DNA from: Sphingomonadales bacterium | GTDB taxonomy: Bacteria; Pseudomonadota; Alphaproteobacteria; Sphingomonadales; Sphingomonadaceae | NCBI GenBank assembly: GCA_016714795.1 | Contig: JADKCA010000001.1 | Span: forward strand, 620,001-684,000 | Direction of reading: 5' to 3' | Length of the DNA: 64,000 nucleotides | In this document: positions 52,481 through 61,335 of the stretch, in pieces | Layout of the letters: the number at the start of each line of letters is the position of its first letter | Numbering within the stretch: position 1 is the first letter of the stretch | Position numbers and translations under genes: made by a program | Notes under the pieces: model-generated | The model's input: only the letters and a program-made list of their open reading frames with translations | The model's database searches: none | What the model was told of the DNA's origin: nothing

Positions 52481-54532
52481 TCAGTAACTCAGAATCGTGT
52501 TGAAAAGGACGGAGTAGAAGCGCTTGTCCCGCCCGGCGCTGGCGAACAGATCGCCAAACCCCTTGCCGGGATCGAACAGCGCGCCAGACACGCGGAAGAC
52601 GACATTCTGGATCGCCTTGGGCCGCCAGATCACTGAAACAGACGCATCCCAACCGATCGACTTGGGCACACTGCCTTCATTGCGCAGCGCCTTTATGGTC
52701 GCGGTATTCTCAAACCAGAGATGGTTGAGATTGGTCGAAACGCGCAGCGTCGGCTTCAGATCAAAATCAGCGCCCGCACCGAGCAGGATCGTGCCGGGAT
52801 TGTTGAAATTGGCCTGCCCTTCATCCTTCGATGTGCGCAGATTGTTGAGGATGCCGTTGCGCGTGTTGACGCTGATCCCCGCACCACCGCCCGCAAACGG
52901 GATGGTCTGCCGGATCCAGTAGCTGGTGTCTGCACCCGCAAAGATCGGGTTTTCATAGACAGCGTCGAATCCGGTTTCGGTGTCATCAAACGGGTCATTG
53001 TCGCCTGTGGCATAAAGGCCGGACAGGCGGACACGGACCCAGTCAAAATCCATGCTCGGTTCGACAGCGGCGAAGAAGCTTCTGATCTTTGCCTTGCGGT
53101 TGGTGAAGATGCTGTTGCGGTCTTCCCCCAGCGCATAATAGGCGCTGCCAGAGAAGTTCAGCCGCCCATAATGGCCATCGAGCGAGTAGCCGAGCCAGGC
53201 CACATCATAGTTGCGACCGCGCGCATTGCCGATCAGCGCCGGGCGCGCCGGAAAGCCGTTATCATCAAAATGCAGCTTGTTCTTTTCGCGGTTGATGTTG
53301 ATCGTGGCAGAGACCTGACTGGTCAGCCCGACAAAGGGGAAATCCTGCCGGTAGACATTGGCAGCGAGCACCCAATCGCGGCGCGGGCTCTGCACCACCG
53401 AGTTCAGCCCTGAATTGGTGTCCTTTTCCAGTCGCCAGAATCCGGCCAGATTATATTGCCAGCGGTTATTGTCGCGATTGCCGAAAAAACGGACGCCAAG
53501 TTGCAGGTCGTTGAACAGAAAACCCCGGAAATCGGACTGGAATGGCTGAATGCCGACGCGCACCGAGTCAAAATCATAGCGATCACTGACATTGCGCAGG
53601 TGATAGTCGATAAAGAGTTCCTGCACGCCGAGGAAATGATCGAGCCGATGGCTCTTCTTCGAGGAGCGGACGTTGAGCACCCGCCGCTCTGGCACATCCA
53701 CATAGGAGGCGTTGAGGCCCAACAGCACGCGATACTCGACATGCGGTGGCATGAAGGTCGTCTCGCCCTTGATGAGCGATCCGCCAAACAGGAAGGTTTG
53801 CGCGGCCACGATGGAATGGCTGCGCCCGAACACGTCATTACTACCCGGATTGGCCGTCGTCTGATCGCCCACCGGAATGGGAAAGCTGCGCGGCTCGAAC
53901 ACCGTATCAGACACGCCAGTGAGGGCGAGGAACCAGTCATTTTCTTTCAGGCCAAGGAATTTGGGCGTCTTGCATTTGGGCAAGCCTTGTTCAGCCCGAC
54001 GACGCGTCATTTCCTCTTCGCTGATCTCCTCGGAACTGCGGATGCAAAGCGGGCGATCCCCCTTGAACTGGTTCTGATTATAAGGATCCCAGAAGCGTTC
54101 CGGCTTGGCCACGCCCAGAGCCTGAGACAGGCGCCAGCGATCTGGCAGCGGGAAATCCGGGTCTGCCGGGAAGGCTTCGGGTGGCGGCGGGCGCAGCGCG
54201 CCGGGATTGGTCTGCGTGACGCGTTCGGGCAAATCTTCCTGAACGCCGGGGCGGCGGCGGCCATCGAGCAAGACCTCATCGGCATCCAGACTGTTTTCAT
54301 GGGGCAGAGGCGTGGTTTCAGGCTGCGGCGGAGCCTCTGCGGCAGGTGCGGCCTGATCTCCGCCATCATCCATCAGCGAAAAGTGGCTGACGCTGTTGAG
54401 CATCAGGATGCGATGGCGTTTCTGGGCGCGCTCCTGAAACACGATCAGAGGCGCCGGGTCCGGCGGAATCGCATTCGCCATCGGTGGCCCGCCCAACGCG
54501 GCCAGCAAGGGAAAGAGGGGCGCAAACGGCAC
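52481..54532 (-). CDS. Outer-membrane beta-barrel protein of the multihaem operon
   Basis: The 683-residue product starts at a GTG with a hydrophobic export segment (PLFPLLAALGGPPMANA). A Pro/Glu-rich linker (about 60-120) and then a long series of short amphipathic strands follow, rich in aromatic residues and alternating polar patches (for example FGRLNFSGSAYYALG-like segments). It ends in Tyr (FNTILSY), an aromatic C-terminal residue as outer-membrane barrels need. I do not recognise a family by motif. It is tightly packed between two exported haem-related genes, which makes it a candidate pore or sheath for an electron conduit. It has no CxxCH motif. Confidence 0.8.
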   Translation of the reverse strand: MPFAPLFPLLAALGGPPMANAIPPDPAPLIVFQERAQKRHRILMLNSVSHFSLMDDGGDQAAPAAEAPPQPETTPLPHENSLDADEVLLDGRRRPGVQEDLPERVTQTNPGALRPPPPEAFPADPDFPLPDRWRLSQALGVAKPERFWDPYNQNQFKGDRPLCIRSSEEISEEEMTRRRAEQGLPKCKTPKFLGLKENDWFLALTGVSDTVFEPRSFPIPVGDQTTANPGSNDVFGRSHSIVAAQTFLFGGSLIKGETTFMPPHVEYRVLLGLNASYVDVPERRVLNVRSSKKSHRLDHFLGVQELFIDYHLRNVSDRYDFDSVRVGIQPFQSDFRGFLFNDLQLGVRFFGNRDNNRWQYNLAGFWRLEKDTNSGLNSVVQSPRRDWVLAANVYRQDFPFVGLTSQVSATININREKNKLHFDDNGFPARPALIGNARGRNYDVAWLGYSLDGHYGRLNFSGSAYYALGEDRNSIFTNRKAKIRSFFAAVEPSMDFDWVRVRLSGLYATGDNDPFDDTETGFDAVYENPIFAGADTSYWIRQTIPFAGGGAGISVNTRNGILNNLRTSKDEGQANFNNPGTILLGAGADFDLKPTLRVSTNLNHLWFENTATIKALRNEGSVPKSIGWDASVSVIWRPKAIQNVVFRVSGALFDPGKGFGDLFASAGRDKRFYSVLFNTILSY

Positions 54533-54534
54533 GA

Positions 54535-56505
54535 TCAGAGGCCCTGACAGACGTTTTGTTCAGATGTGTCGAGGAGGGGCGCGAACGGACAGCCGACAAA
54601 ACGCAGCCGCGCCGTGCCGCCGCCGCTGATCGAAACAACAATCTGGTCTGACCGGCTTGCAGAGGGTGCGTTGCCCAGCCCGCCCGCGCGCGATCCACCA
54701 TTATTGGTGCCCAGGAAAGCGATCATGTCATCCTGATCAATGCCGTCCCCCGAAACGCCGAGCGCGCCCACCAGCACCGATCCCCGATAGACTGGAACCG
54801 ATCCGGGGAAAATCTGGATGCCGTTCTGCAACCGGTTCTGCCCGGACACGACATCCGGCATCTGGGTGCACCGGGCAGGCGTATCCGGTGTGCCGTTGAG
54901 CAACGCGCCGACATGGGTCACGATATTGCTGAAGACCAGTTCGGATTGCAGCCCGGAGTGGAACGGATTGAAGCTGGCTATGCCGGGCGAGAAGGGGCCG
55001 GGGCCGCGCCCGATTTCTCCATCGGGGAAATAGGGGCGGGCGATATTGCCGATGGCGCGGTTGGTCCACGCGGTCTGGCCGGTGAAGACAGCGGGGTCGC
55101 CAAGGAAACTCTTGGCGAGGGCCAACCGGTTTTGCACTTTCGCATCGGGATTGCTGCCCAGTTCAGCTGCCGCCTTTGCGTTGGAGAAAAAGGCCGCCGT
55201 GCGCGCCTTTTGCAGCGAGACGTCCACGCCGAAGATTGGCGCATCGGGAGAGCGCACCAAGCCGAGGACAGAACCGTGCGTATCGACCAGACTGATCGAA
55301 ACCTGCGCCTTGCTATCCAATGGCCGCCGGATTTGCGCGCGCGTGCGGGTCATGATCTTGAAGGCTTCTTCGAGGATAGCCTGTGCTTCCGCTTGTGTCA
55401 GTGGCTGAGACACCGAACCTGAATCTGTGCCTGCCCGCACCGGATACCGGTTGCTGCCGGAGCCATTTGTCAGCACGAACGCATCGCGATTGGAAAATTC
55501 GGCCGCCGTAGATGCACGGATGCCGGACCCTTCCGCACCATAAGCGGAACCTGCAATGATCGAAGCTGCCGCATAAGCAGGCACGGCCACAACATTGCCT
55601 GCCGTCCCATTGATCGTTGAGAAAGCAGGTGCTGTTCCCGCTGCCTTCAGGCCCGCTGTCGTCGCGTCGCTATATCGCAACTGGACGACCGCCTGAATCC
55701 GGTCTGCCTTGATGTCATCGGGGGCGTCGAATCCGCGCGTACCCGCCAATGCGATGAATTCCTCATTGTCACTATCCACATCGGCGGAGTCCGGATCGAA
55801 GCCATAGACACCATCGCCCATCACGCCGATGCCGCCAACAACCACGCCATTCTTGTAGAGCGGGAAGCCGCCCGCATCCGCCGAAAGGCCAAGCGGAGAG
55901 CGTTTCGGGCCGATCAACGCCGCGCCACCGCCGCCGCCAAAGCGTTGTGACAGGTCAGAACAGGGTAACTGGCTGAACTGCACGCCATAAAGCGGGCCGC
56001 TGGGGATGTTGGCGGCATTGGATTGGGGCGGGAAATTCTGCTGGACGATGAAGCTGGCCGTGCGGGTGGAAAAGGCGTTGCCACTGCTGGAAAGATAGGC
56101 GCCCGTCACCGCCTTGGCGATGGCTCCGGCCAGTCCGGCAGGTGCAGGCAGGCTGGTGCCGGGCAGAGTACCCGGAACTGGCGTCGCTAAATTGGGGATG
56201 GAAAGAGCCAGATTGGCCCCGTTCATCACGAACACGCCCAGCACATTGCCCACCCGATCCACCACGGCAATGGCAGAAGGAAGGCCGCGCGCCTGCGCTT
56301 CCGCCACGGCCTGTGCCATCACCTGCTGGACATCCGCCACGCTGAGCGATTCCTGTGCGGGCACGCTATATTGCGTGGTCGCCGCGGGCGGCGAGACGGG
56401 CGGATTCACCGCTCCGCTTGTGCTCCCGCCACCGCCGCCGCCACAACCGGCGAGAGACAGCGAGGCCATGGATGCCATGGCAAGGGAGGCACGGATACGC
56501 ATCAA
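54535..56505 (-). CDS. GlcG/HbpS-like lipoprotein with two domains
   Basis: The 656-residue protein has a lipobox LSLAGC (Cys21) followed by a Gly/Ser linker, so it is lipid-anchored. It carries two regions of the GlcG/HbpS (DUF336) type: about residues 55-270 (VMAQAVAEAQARGLPSAIAVVDR; GGIGVMGDGVYG) and about 370-630 (ILEEAFKIMTRTRAQ; GALGVSGDGIDQDDMI). This fold binds haem in HbpS, where it senses haem or redox stress. The stop of the upstream cytochrome gene overlaps its ATG by four bases. Its presence among cytochromes suggests haem handling or structural support; the function is not known. Confidence 0.85.
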   Translation of the reverse strand: MMRIRASLAMASMASLSLAGCGGGGGGSTSGAVNPPVSPPAATTQYSVPAQESLSVADVQQVMAQAVAEAQARGLPSAIAVVDRVGNVLGVFVMNGANLALSIPNLATPVPGTLPGTSLPAPAGLAGAIAKAVTGAYLSSSGNAFSTRTASFIVQQNFPPQSNAANIPSGPLYGVQFSQLPCSDLSQRFGGGGGAALIGPKRSPLGLSADAGGFPLYKNGVVVGGIGVMGDGVYGFDPDSADVDSDNEEFIALAGTRGFDAPDDIKADRIQAVVQLRYSDATTAGLKAAGTAPAFSTINGTAGNVVAVPAYAAASIIAGSAYGAEGSGIRASTAAEFSNRDAFVLTNGSGSNRYPVRAGTDSGSVSQPLTQAEAQAILEEAFKIMTRTRAQIRRPLDSKAQVSISLVDTHGSVLGLVRSPDAPIFGVDVSLQKARTAAFFSNAKAAAELGSNPDAKVQNRLALAKSFLGDPAVFTGQTAWTNRAIGNIARPYFPDGEIGRGPGPFSPGIASFNPFHSGLQSELVFSNIVTHVGALLNGTPDTPARCTQMPDVVSGQNRLQNGIQIFPGSVPVYRGSVLVGALGVSGDGIDQDDMIAFLGTNNGGSRAGGLGNAPSASRSDQIVVSISGGGTARLRFVGCPFAPLLDTSEQNVCQGL

Positions 56506-57893
56506 CGCAAAGTCCTTATCGTTCGGGCAGCAGAGCCCAGCGCGCGGCGGAACTCGCCGGGGCGGTAATCATTGGGGTCGCGCACAGCGGCATAGGCGCG
56601 GTTGATTTCACCCCTTATCGAGGCGGCAGACGAGCCATTGACCATGCCGCCATTCACCAGTGCGTTGAGCAGTGTATCTACCGCCATGACAGCTTGAGCA
56701 GAGCCTTCATAATCGGTGAAACGCGGGCTGATGGCTTCGCTGCTGATCGTGTCGATGATCGCAAAGATTTGTGCGCGGCTGAAACTGGCGGACTGGAAGG
56801 TGGAGGCCAGATTGGCTGCAGACCCGCGCAGCCGGTTGGCAGCGGCCACCGCGCTCGCCCGGTCCTTTGCAATGGCCGCATGAAAAGCGCGACTATCTGC
56901 CTCAAATTTCTGCGCAAGGGCAGGGGCCGCCACCCGTGCTGCTGCCGAAAGCATGATCATGTTCTCGTCATTATACGGCGGCATTCCCACGGGGATGGGC
57001 CGCCCCGGATTGTCGAGCGTGGTCGGCGTGAAATTCTGGCTGTCATAGATGCGGCGGTGGCAGCTGTGGCAATCGAAGAAAGTGAATTCGGGGAAGGCGC
57101 CTTCGGTGCCGAGCGACGGATTCGAATAAAGCGAGAGCGAACGCTCCACCGCCATGGCCTGACCCACAGCCCAGACGCGGACGTTGCTGGTCAGGCCTTT
57201 GCGCTGCGCATAGTCCGCATCCTCATTGTGATGCTGCATCAGCGTGGAAAACAGATCGAGCTCAAACGAAATGCGCGGATGACCTGCGCCCATAATCCGG
57301 TGATTGACGAACTGGCCACCATCAGCCGACCCATAGTGACAATCAAGACAGACGCTGGCGCGGACCTTGGGGCTTTCCAGCGGGACCAGACCGGCGCGCA
57401 CGCTGTTGGCGTGATTGCCCAGCTTGTGGACTTCGATCCAGTTCGCAGAGCCGCCATGGCACGCCTCGCAGCCAATGCCGTCGCTTTGCTGGTATCGCGG
57501 GCCGCGTGAGGAAGCATTCTCCGCATGGCACCCCAGACACATCGGCGCGGTTTCCGCATTGCCGATGCCCAGACGCCGCGCAATCTGCTGGCTGCGGGGC
57601 TCGGACAATATGGCAAAGGCCCGGCTATGTGCACCGGTGGGGCTGGACGCTTCCTGCCAGCGCATGATTTCATCCTGCCGCACAATCTTGCCATCGGCTT
57701 CGGAGCGGCCATGGCAGGTCGATCCGCTGCATGAGGCCACGCCCAGATGTGTCGCATCGTTGGGCAGGGCCGCTCTTGCCGGGGTTTCCTGAATTGAAAA
57801 GCCGATGGTGATGGCAATAACCGCCATCAGCGCGCACAGGCCGAACGCGCCCCACTGAATCCAGCCTTTCGCTTGGATCGAAAAATATCGCAC
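56502..57893 (-). CDS. Multihaem cytochrome c (four CxxCH plus one CX4CH), membrane-anchored
   Basis: The 463-residue protein starts at the GTG at 57893, with GGAG upstream; the frame is open to 57944. It has a signal or anchor helix (about residues 11-34) and then haem motifs CSGSTCH (55-61, CX4CH), CLGCH (119-123), CEACH (142-146), CLDCH (182-186) and CHSCH (275-279). It resembles cytochrome c554-type proteins in motif layout. A long helical C-terminus without haem follows. As the first gene of the operon, it may pass electrons from the periplasmic side into the conduit. The CX4CH motif needs special haem attachment or may be a non-haem site. Confidence 0.88.
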   Translation of the reverse strand: MRYFSIQAKGWIQWGAFGLCALMAVIAITIGFSIQETPARAALPNDATHLGVASCSGSTCHGRSEADGKIVRQDEIMRWQEASSPTGAHSRAFAILSEPRSQQIARRLGIGNAETAPMCLGCHAENASSRGPRYQQSDGIGCEACHGGSANWIEVHKLGNHANSVRAGLVPLESPKVRASVCLDCHYGSADGGQFVNHRIMGAGHPRISFELDLFSTLMQHHNEDADYAQRKGLTSNVRVWAVGQAMAVERSLSLYSNPSLGTEGAFPEFTFFDCHSCHRRIYDSQNFTPTTLDNPGRPIPVGMPPYNDENMIMLSAAARVAAPALAQKFEADSRAFHAAIAKDRASAVAAANRLRGSAANLASTFQSASFSRAQIFAIIDTISSEAISPRFTDYEGSAQAVMAVDTLLNALVNGGMVNGSSAASIRGEINRAYAAVRDPNDYRPGEFRRALGSAARTIRTLR

Positions 57894-58019
57894 CGCTGCT
57901 CCACCCCAAAGAGGCGCTCCCCCGCCCCGGCTTCCTTTTCTCACGCGATGCGACCCGATTATTTCGGTCTTTCGTTGGGTCGGACTTTATCCTTTCCGCG
58001 CCGCAACACAAGCCCCGGA

Positions 58020-59471
58020 TTAGTCCAGCGGCTTGCGCCGGATCACCAGATTCCGGATTTCGGTCATGTCTTCCATCGCAAAGCGGATGCCCTCGCGGCC
58101 CAGTCCGCTGTCCTTCACGCCGCCATAGGGCATGTTATCAACGCGATAGCTGGGGACATCATTGATCACCACACCGCCGACATCGAGATGATCCCACGCC
58201 TCCAGCACCTTGAACACATCCCGCGTGAAAATGCCCGCCTGAAGGCCGAACTTTGAATCATTCACTTCGGCAAAGGCCTCTCGAATGTTAGAGAAGCGGG
58301 AGAGAATGGCGAGCGGGCCAAAGGCCTCTTCAGTTACGGCGCTGGCAGTGCGCGGCACATTTTCAAGCAATGTCGCTTCCAGCATCGCGCCTTCGCGCTG
58401 GCCGCCGCATAGCAATGTGCCGCCCAGTGCCTGTGCTTCCTTGATCCAGCCATCGAGCCGTGCGGCTTCCTTCACGTCGATCATCGGGCCGATGAATGTG
58501 GTGCGGTCCTTGGGGTCGCCTGCAATCAGGCTGCCCGCGCGCGCCACCAGCATGTCTCGGAACTGGTCATAGACGGTCTCGTGAATGATGATGCGCTGCA
58601 CACCGATGCAGCTCTGGCCGGATTGGTAGAAGGCCCCGAAGATCACCCGCTCCAGCGCGTCGTCCAGATCGGCGTCATGATCGATGATGACAGCGGCATT
58701 GCCACCCAGTTCGAGCACAACCTTCTTCTTGCCGCAGCGCGCCTTCAAATCCCAGCCGACATCGGGCGAGCCTGTGAAGGAAAGCAGCTTCAGCCGGTCA
58801 TCGGTGGTGAAGAGATCAGCACCGTCGCGACTGGCAGGGAGAATGGAGAACGCGCCTTCGGGCAGATTGGTCTCTGCCAGCACCTCGCCCATGATGATCG
58901 CGCCCAAAGGGGTGCGGCTGGCGGGCTTCATCACGAACGGGCAGCCGACCGCAATGGCCGGTGCAATCTTGTGCGCGGCCAGATTGAGCGGAAAGTTGAA
59001 CGGCGAAATGAAGGAGCAGGGGCCAATCGGTACGCGTTTCCAGATGCCCAAATAGCCCTTGGCGCGCGGCGAAATGTCCAGCGGCTGGACTTCGCCTGTC
59101 ATCCGCACCGATTCCTCGGCGGCAATGCGGAACGTGTCGATCAGGCGACCCACTTCGCCTTCGGCATCCTTGATCGGCTTGCCCGCCTCCACGCACAACG
59201 CATAAGCGAGTTCGTCATAGCGCTCTTTGAACCGCGCGACGCAATGCATCAGCACATCCTGACGCTCATAGGCCGCCATGCGTGCCATGGGCTCTGCCGC
59301 ACGGACATTGCCCGCAATGCCTTCCTCAATGGTCTTGGCATCCGCCAGTGCGACGCGAAACGCCACTTCTCCGGTGAATTTGTCGGTCACCGCCAGATCG
59401 GTGTTGGGCTGTGCCGCCTTGTTGTTGAGGTAGAGCGGGTAGGTGTTTTTGAGGTGGGTCATTCTGTTCAT
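58020..59471 (-). CDS. NAD(P)-dependent aldehyde dehydrogenase (lactaldehyde/GAPN-like)
   Basis: The 483-residue aldehyde dehydrogenase shows PIGPCSFISPFNFPLNLAAHK, SFTGSPDVGW, the Glu in VLELGGNAA, and the catalytic Cys in QSGQSCIGVQR. The C-terminal NDVPSYRVDNMPYGGVKDSGLGREG is typical of lactaldehyde, succinate-semialdehyde or non-phosphorylating glyceraldehyde-3-phosphate dehydrogenases. It is separated from the TPP-enzyme gene by 89 bases that hold a palindromic repeat. The two may act on linked 2-keto/aldehyde intermediates. Confidence 0.92.
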   Translation of the reverse strand: MNRMTHLKNTYPLYLNNKAAQPNTDLAVTDKFTGEVAFRVALADAKTIEEGIAGNVRAAEPMARMAAYERQDVLMHCVARFKERYDELAYALCVEAGKPIKDAEGEVGRLIDTFRIAAEESVRMTGEVQPLDISPRAKGYLGIWKRVPIGPCSFISPFNFPLNLAAHKIAPAIAVGCPFVMKPASRTPLGAIIMGEVLAETNLPEGAFSILPASRDGADLFTTDDRLKLLSFTGSPDVGWDLKARCGKKKVVLELGGNAAVIIDHDADLDDALERVIFGAFYQSGQSCIGVQRIIIHETVYDQFRDMLVARAGSLIAGDPKDRTTFIGPMIDVKEAARLDGWIKEAQALGGTLLCGGQREGAMLEATLLENVPRTASAVTEEAFGPLAILSRFSNIREAFAEVNDSKFGLQAGIFTRDVFKVLEAWDHLDVGGVVINDVPSYRVDNMPYGGVKDSGLGREGIRFAMEDMTEIRNLVIRRKPLD

Positions 59472-59474
59472 TCC

Positions 59475-59553
59475 GTCGCCTCCGCGTGGGCGGAGGCCGC
59501 TATGTAGTGAGGTGCTTCTTCATCAACCCGGCCCCCGTCTGCGCGGAGGCGAC
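59475..59553. repeat. REP doublet (12-bp inverted repeat)
   Basis: GTCGCCTCCGCG (59475-59486) and CGCGGAGGCGAC (59542-59553) are exact reverse complements 55 bases apart. The left arm is also part of a local hairpin GCCTCCGC (59478-59485)/GCGGAGGC (59490-59497). It lies between two genes on the same strand. The family resembles the hairpins at 23978-24046. Confidence 0.7.
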
Positions 59554-59560
59554 GCCGTCT

Positions 59561-61210
59561 CTAAAGCTTCGCGCTCAATTCCTTGATGTCGCGATTGAGG
59601 ATACGGTCATTGTCAGAATAATCCACTGGGCAGTCAATCAGGTGGACGCCGGGCGTCGATTGGCAATGCGCCAACAGCTCTTTCAGATGCGCCGAACTCG
59701 TCACGCGGTGGCCATGTGCGCCATAGGCCTCGGCATATTTCACGAAATCGGGGTTGCCATAGGTCAGCCCCCAATCCTTGAAGCCCATATTCGCCTGCTT
59801 CCAGCGGATCATGCCATAGCTATTGTCGTTCAGGATCAGGACCGTCAGGTTCAGCTTCAGGCGCACTGCCGTTTCCATTTCCTGACTGTTCATCATGAAG
59901 CCACCATCGCCGCAAATCGCCATCACTTTGCGTTCGGGATAAATCATGGCGGACATCATGGCAGAGGGCAGACCAGCCCCCATGGTCGCGAGCGCATTGT
60001 CGAGCAGCACGGTGTTGGCGTGATAGGCTTCATAGCCCCGCGCAAACCAGATCTTGTACACGCCATTGTCCAGACAGATGATGCCGTTTTCCGGCATGGC
60101 ATTGCGCACCTGCTGCACCAGATGCGGCGGATAGATGGGGAAGCGCGCATCGTCTGCCAGCGGGGCCGTATGCGCGACTTCTGCCGCCCGCGCCTTCAGC
60201 ATGAAATCGAAATTCCATGCCGGATTGGGGTCGATCACTTCCTTCATCTGCCAGATCGCATTGGCAATATCGCCAATCACTTCCACTTCGGGGAAATAGA
60301 CCGGGTCCACCTCGGCGGTTTTGGTGGAGACATGAATGACCGGCGCGCCGCCTCGTTTCATGAAGAAAGGCGGCTTTTCAATCACGTCATGCCCGACATT
60401 GACGATGACATCAGCGGACTCCACCGCGCGATGGACAAAGTCTCCGGCAGACAGTGCGGCACAGCCCAGAAACAGCGGATGGCGTTCGGTAATCACGCCC
60501 TTGCCCAATTGCGTGGTGAGGAAGGGAATGCCGGTCTTGTCGATGAACTCGCGCAGCATCTTGCTCGTCATCGTGCGGTTGGCCCCGGCACCAATCACCA
60601 GCACTGGGGACTTTGCGCCCTGAAGCAGGTCAACCGCTGCATGGACGGACTTGGCATCGGCATTGGGGCGGCGCGAGCGGCTGCGCTTGAGCGGTGCGGA
60701 GTCGGTATGCTCATCGGCAATGTCTTCAGGCAGTTCGATATGCACCGCGCCCGGCTTTTCCTCTTCAGCCAGCCGATAGGCTTCACGCACCCGGCTGGGG
60801 ATATTGTCAGAGCTCTGCATCTGGTGCGTATATTTGGTGATGGGTGCCATCATCGAGACGACATCAAGGATCTGAAAGCGGCCCTGCTTGGATTTCTTGA
60901 TCGGCTTTTGCCCGGTGATCATCATCATCGGCATCCCGCCCAGTGTGGCATAGGCTGCTGCTGTCACGAAATTGGTCGCCCCCGGCCCCAATGTCGCGAT
61001 GCAGACTCCGGTCTTGCCCGTATGGCGGCCATAGGTGGCGGCCATGAAGCCGGCCCCCTGTTCATGCCGCGTCAGGATCAGCTTGATCTTGGTCGAGCGC
61101 GAAAGTGAGTCGAGAAAGTCGAGATTTTCCTCTCCGGGCACGCCGAAGATATATTCGCAGCCTTCTTCCTCAAGGCATTGGATGAACAGGTCTGAAGCCT
61201 TCATGGCCAT
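59561..61210 (-). CDS. TPP-dependent enzyme, acetolactate synthase large-subunit type
   Basis: The 549-residue protein has the three-domain layout of TPP 2-keto-acid enzymes. It shows YIFGVPGEENLDFLDSLSR with the TPP-activating Glu following (LTRHEQGAGFMAATYGR), ATLGPGATNFVT, and the TPP/Mg motif GDGGFMMNSQEMETAVRLKLNLTVLILNDN. It could make acetolactate or another acyloin. Adjacent aldehyde and 2-hydroxyacid dehydrogenases suggest a catabolic or side-chain role rather than only branched-chain amino-acid synthesis. No small regulatory subunit gene is next to it. Confidence 0.92.
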   Translation of the reverse strand: MAMKASDLFIQCLEEEGCEYIFGVPGEENLDFLDSLSRSTKIKLILTRHEQGAGFMAATYGRHTGKTGVCIATLGPGATNFVTAAAYATLGGMPMMMITGQKPIKKSKQGRFQILDVVSMMAPITKYTHQMQSSDNIPSRVREAYRLAEEEKPGAVHIELPEDIADEHTDSAPLKRSRSRRPNADAKSVHAAVDLLQGAKSPVLVIGAGANRTMTSKMLREFIDKTGIPFLTTQLGKGVITERHPLFLGCAALSAGDFVHRAVESADVIVNVGHDVIEKPPFFMKRGGAPVIHVSTKTAEVDPVYFPEVEVIGDIANAIWQMKEVIDPNPAWNFDFMLKARAAEVAHTAPLADDARFPIYPPHLVQQVRNAMPENGIICLDNGVYKIWFARGYEAYHANTVLLDNALATMGAGLPSAMMSAMIYPERKVMAICGDGGFMMNSQEMETAVRLKLNLTVLILNDNSYGMIRWKQANMGFKDWGLTYGNPDFVKYAEAYGAHGHRVTSSAHLKELLAHCQSTPGVHLIDCPVDYSDNDRILNRDIKELSAKL

Positions 61211-61335
61211 GGGTCGTCTCCTCGTTCGGCCTGCATCTTTGGCAAGCTCTTGAATTCCAGGCCGGCGACCATCGGCAAACGAGGAGCATTGTTATGAGTC
61301 ACCCCCGCACATGACAGGGTGTAGGCGTGCGCGGC

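Noticed and set aside
52481..54532. Calling the barrel protein MtrB or PioB.
   Set aside because: The gene context is similar but I see no shared motif, such as the N-terminal CxxC of MtrB, so only a general beta-barrel call is justified.
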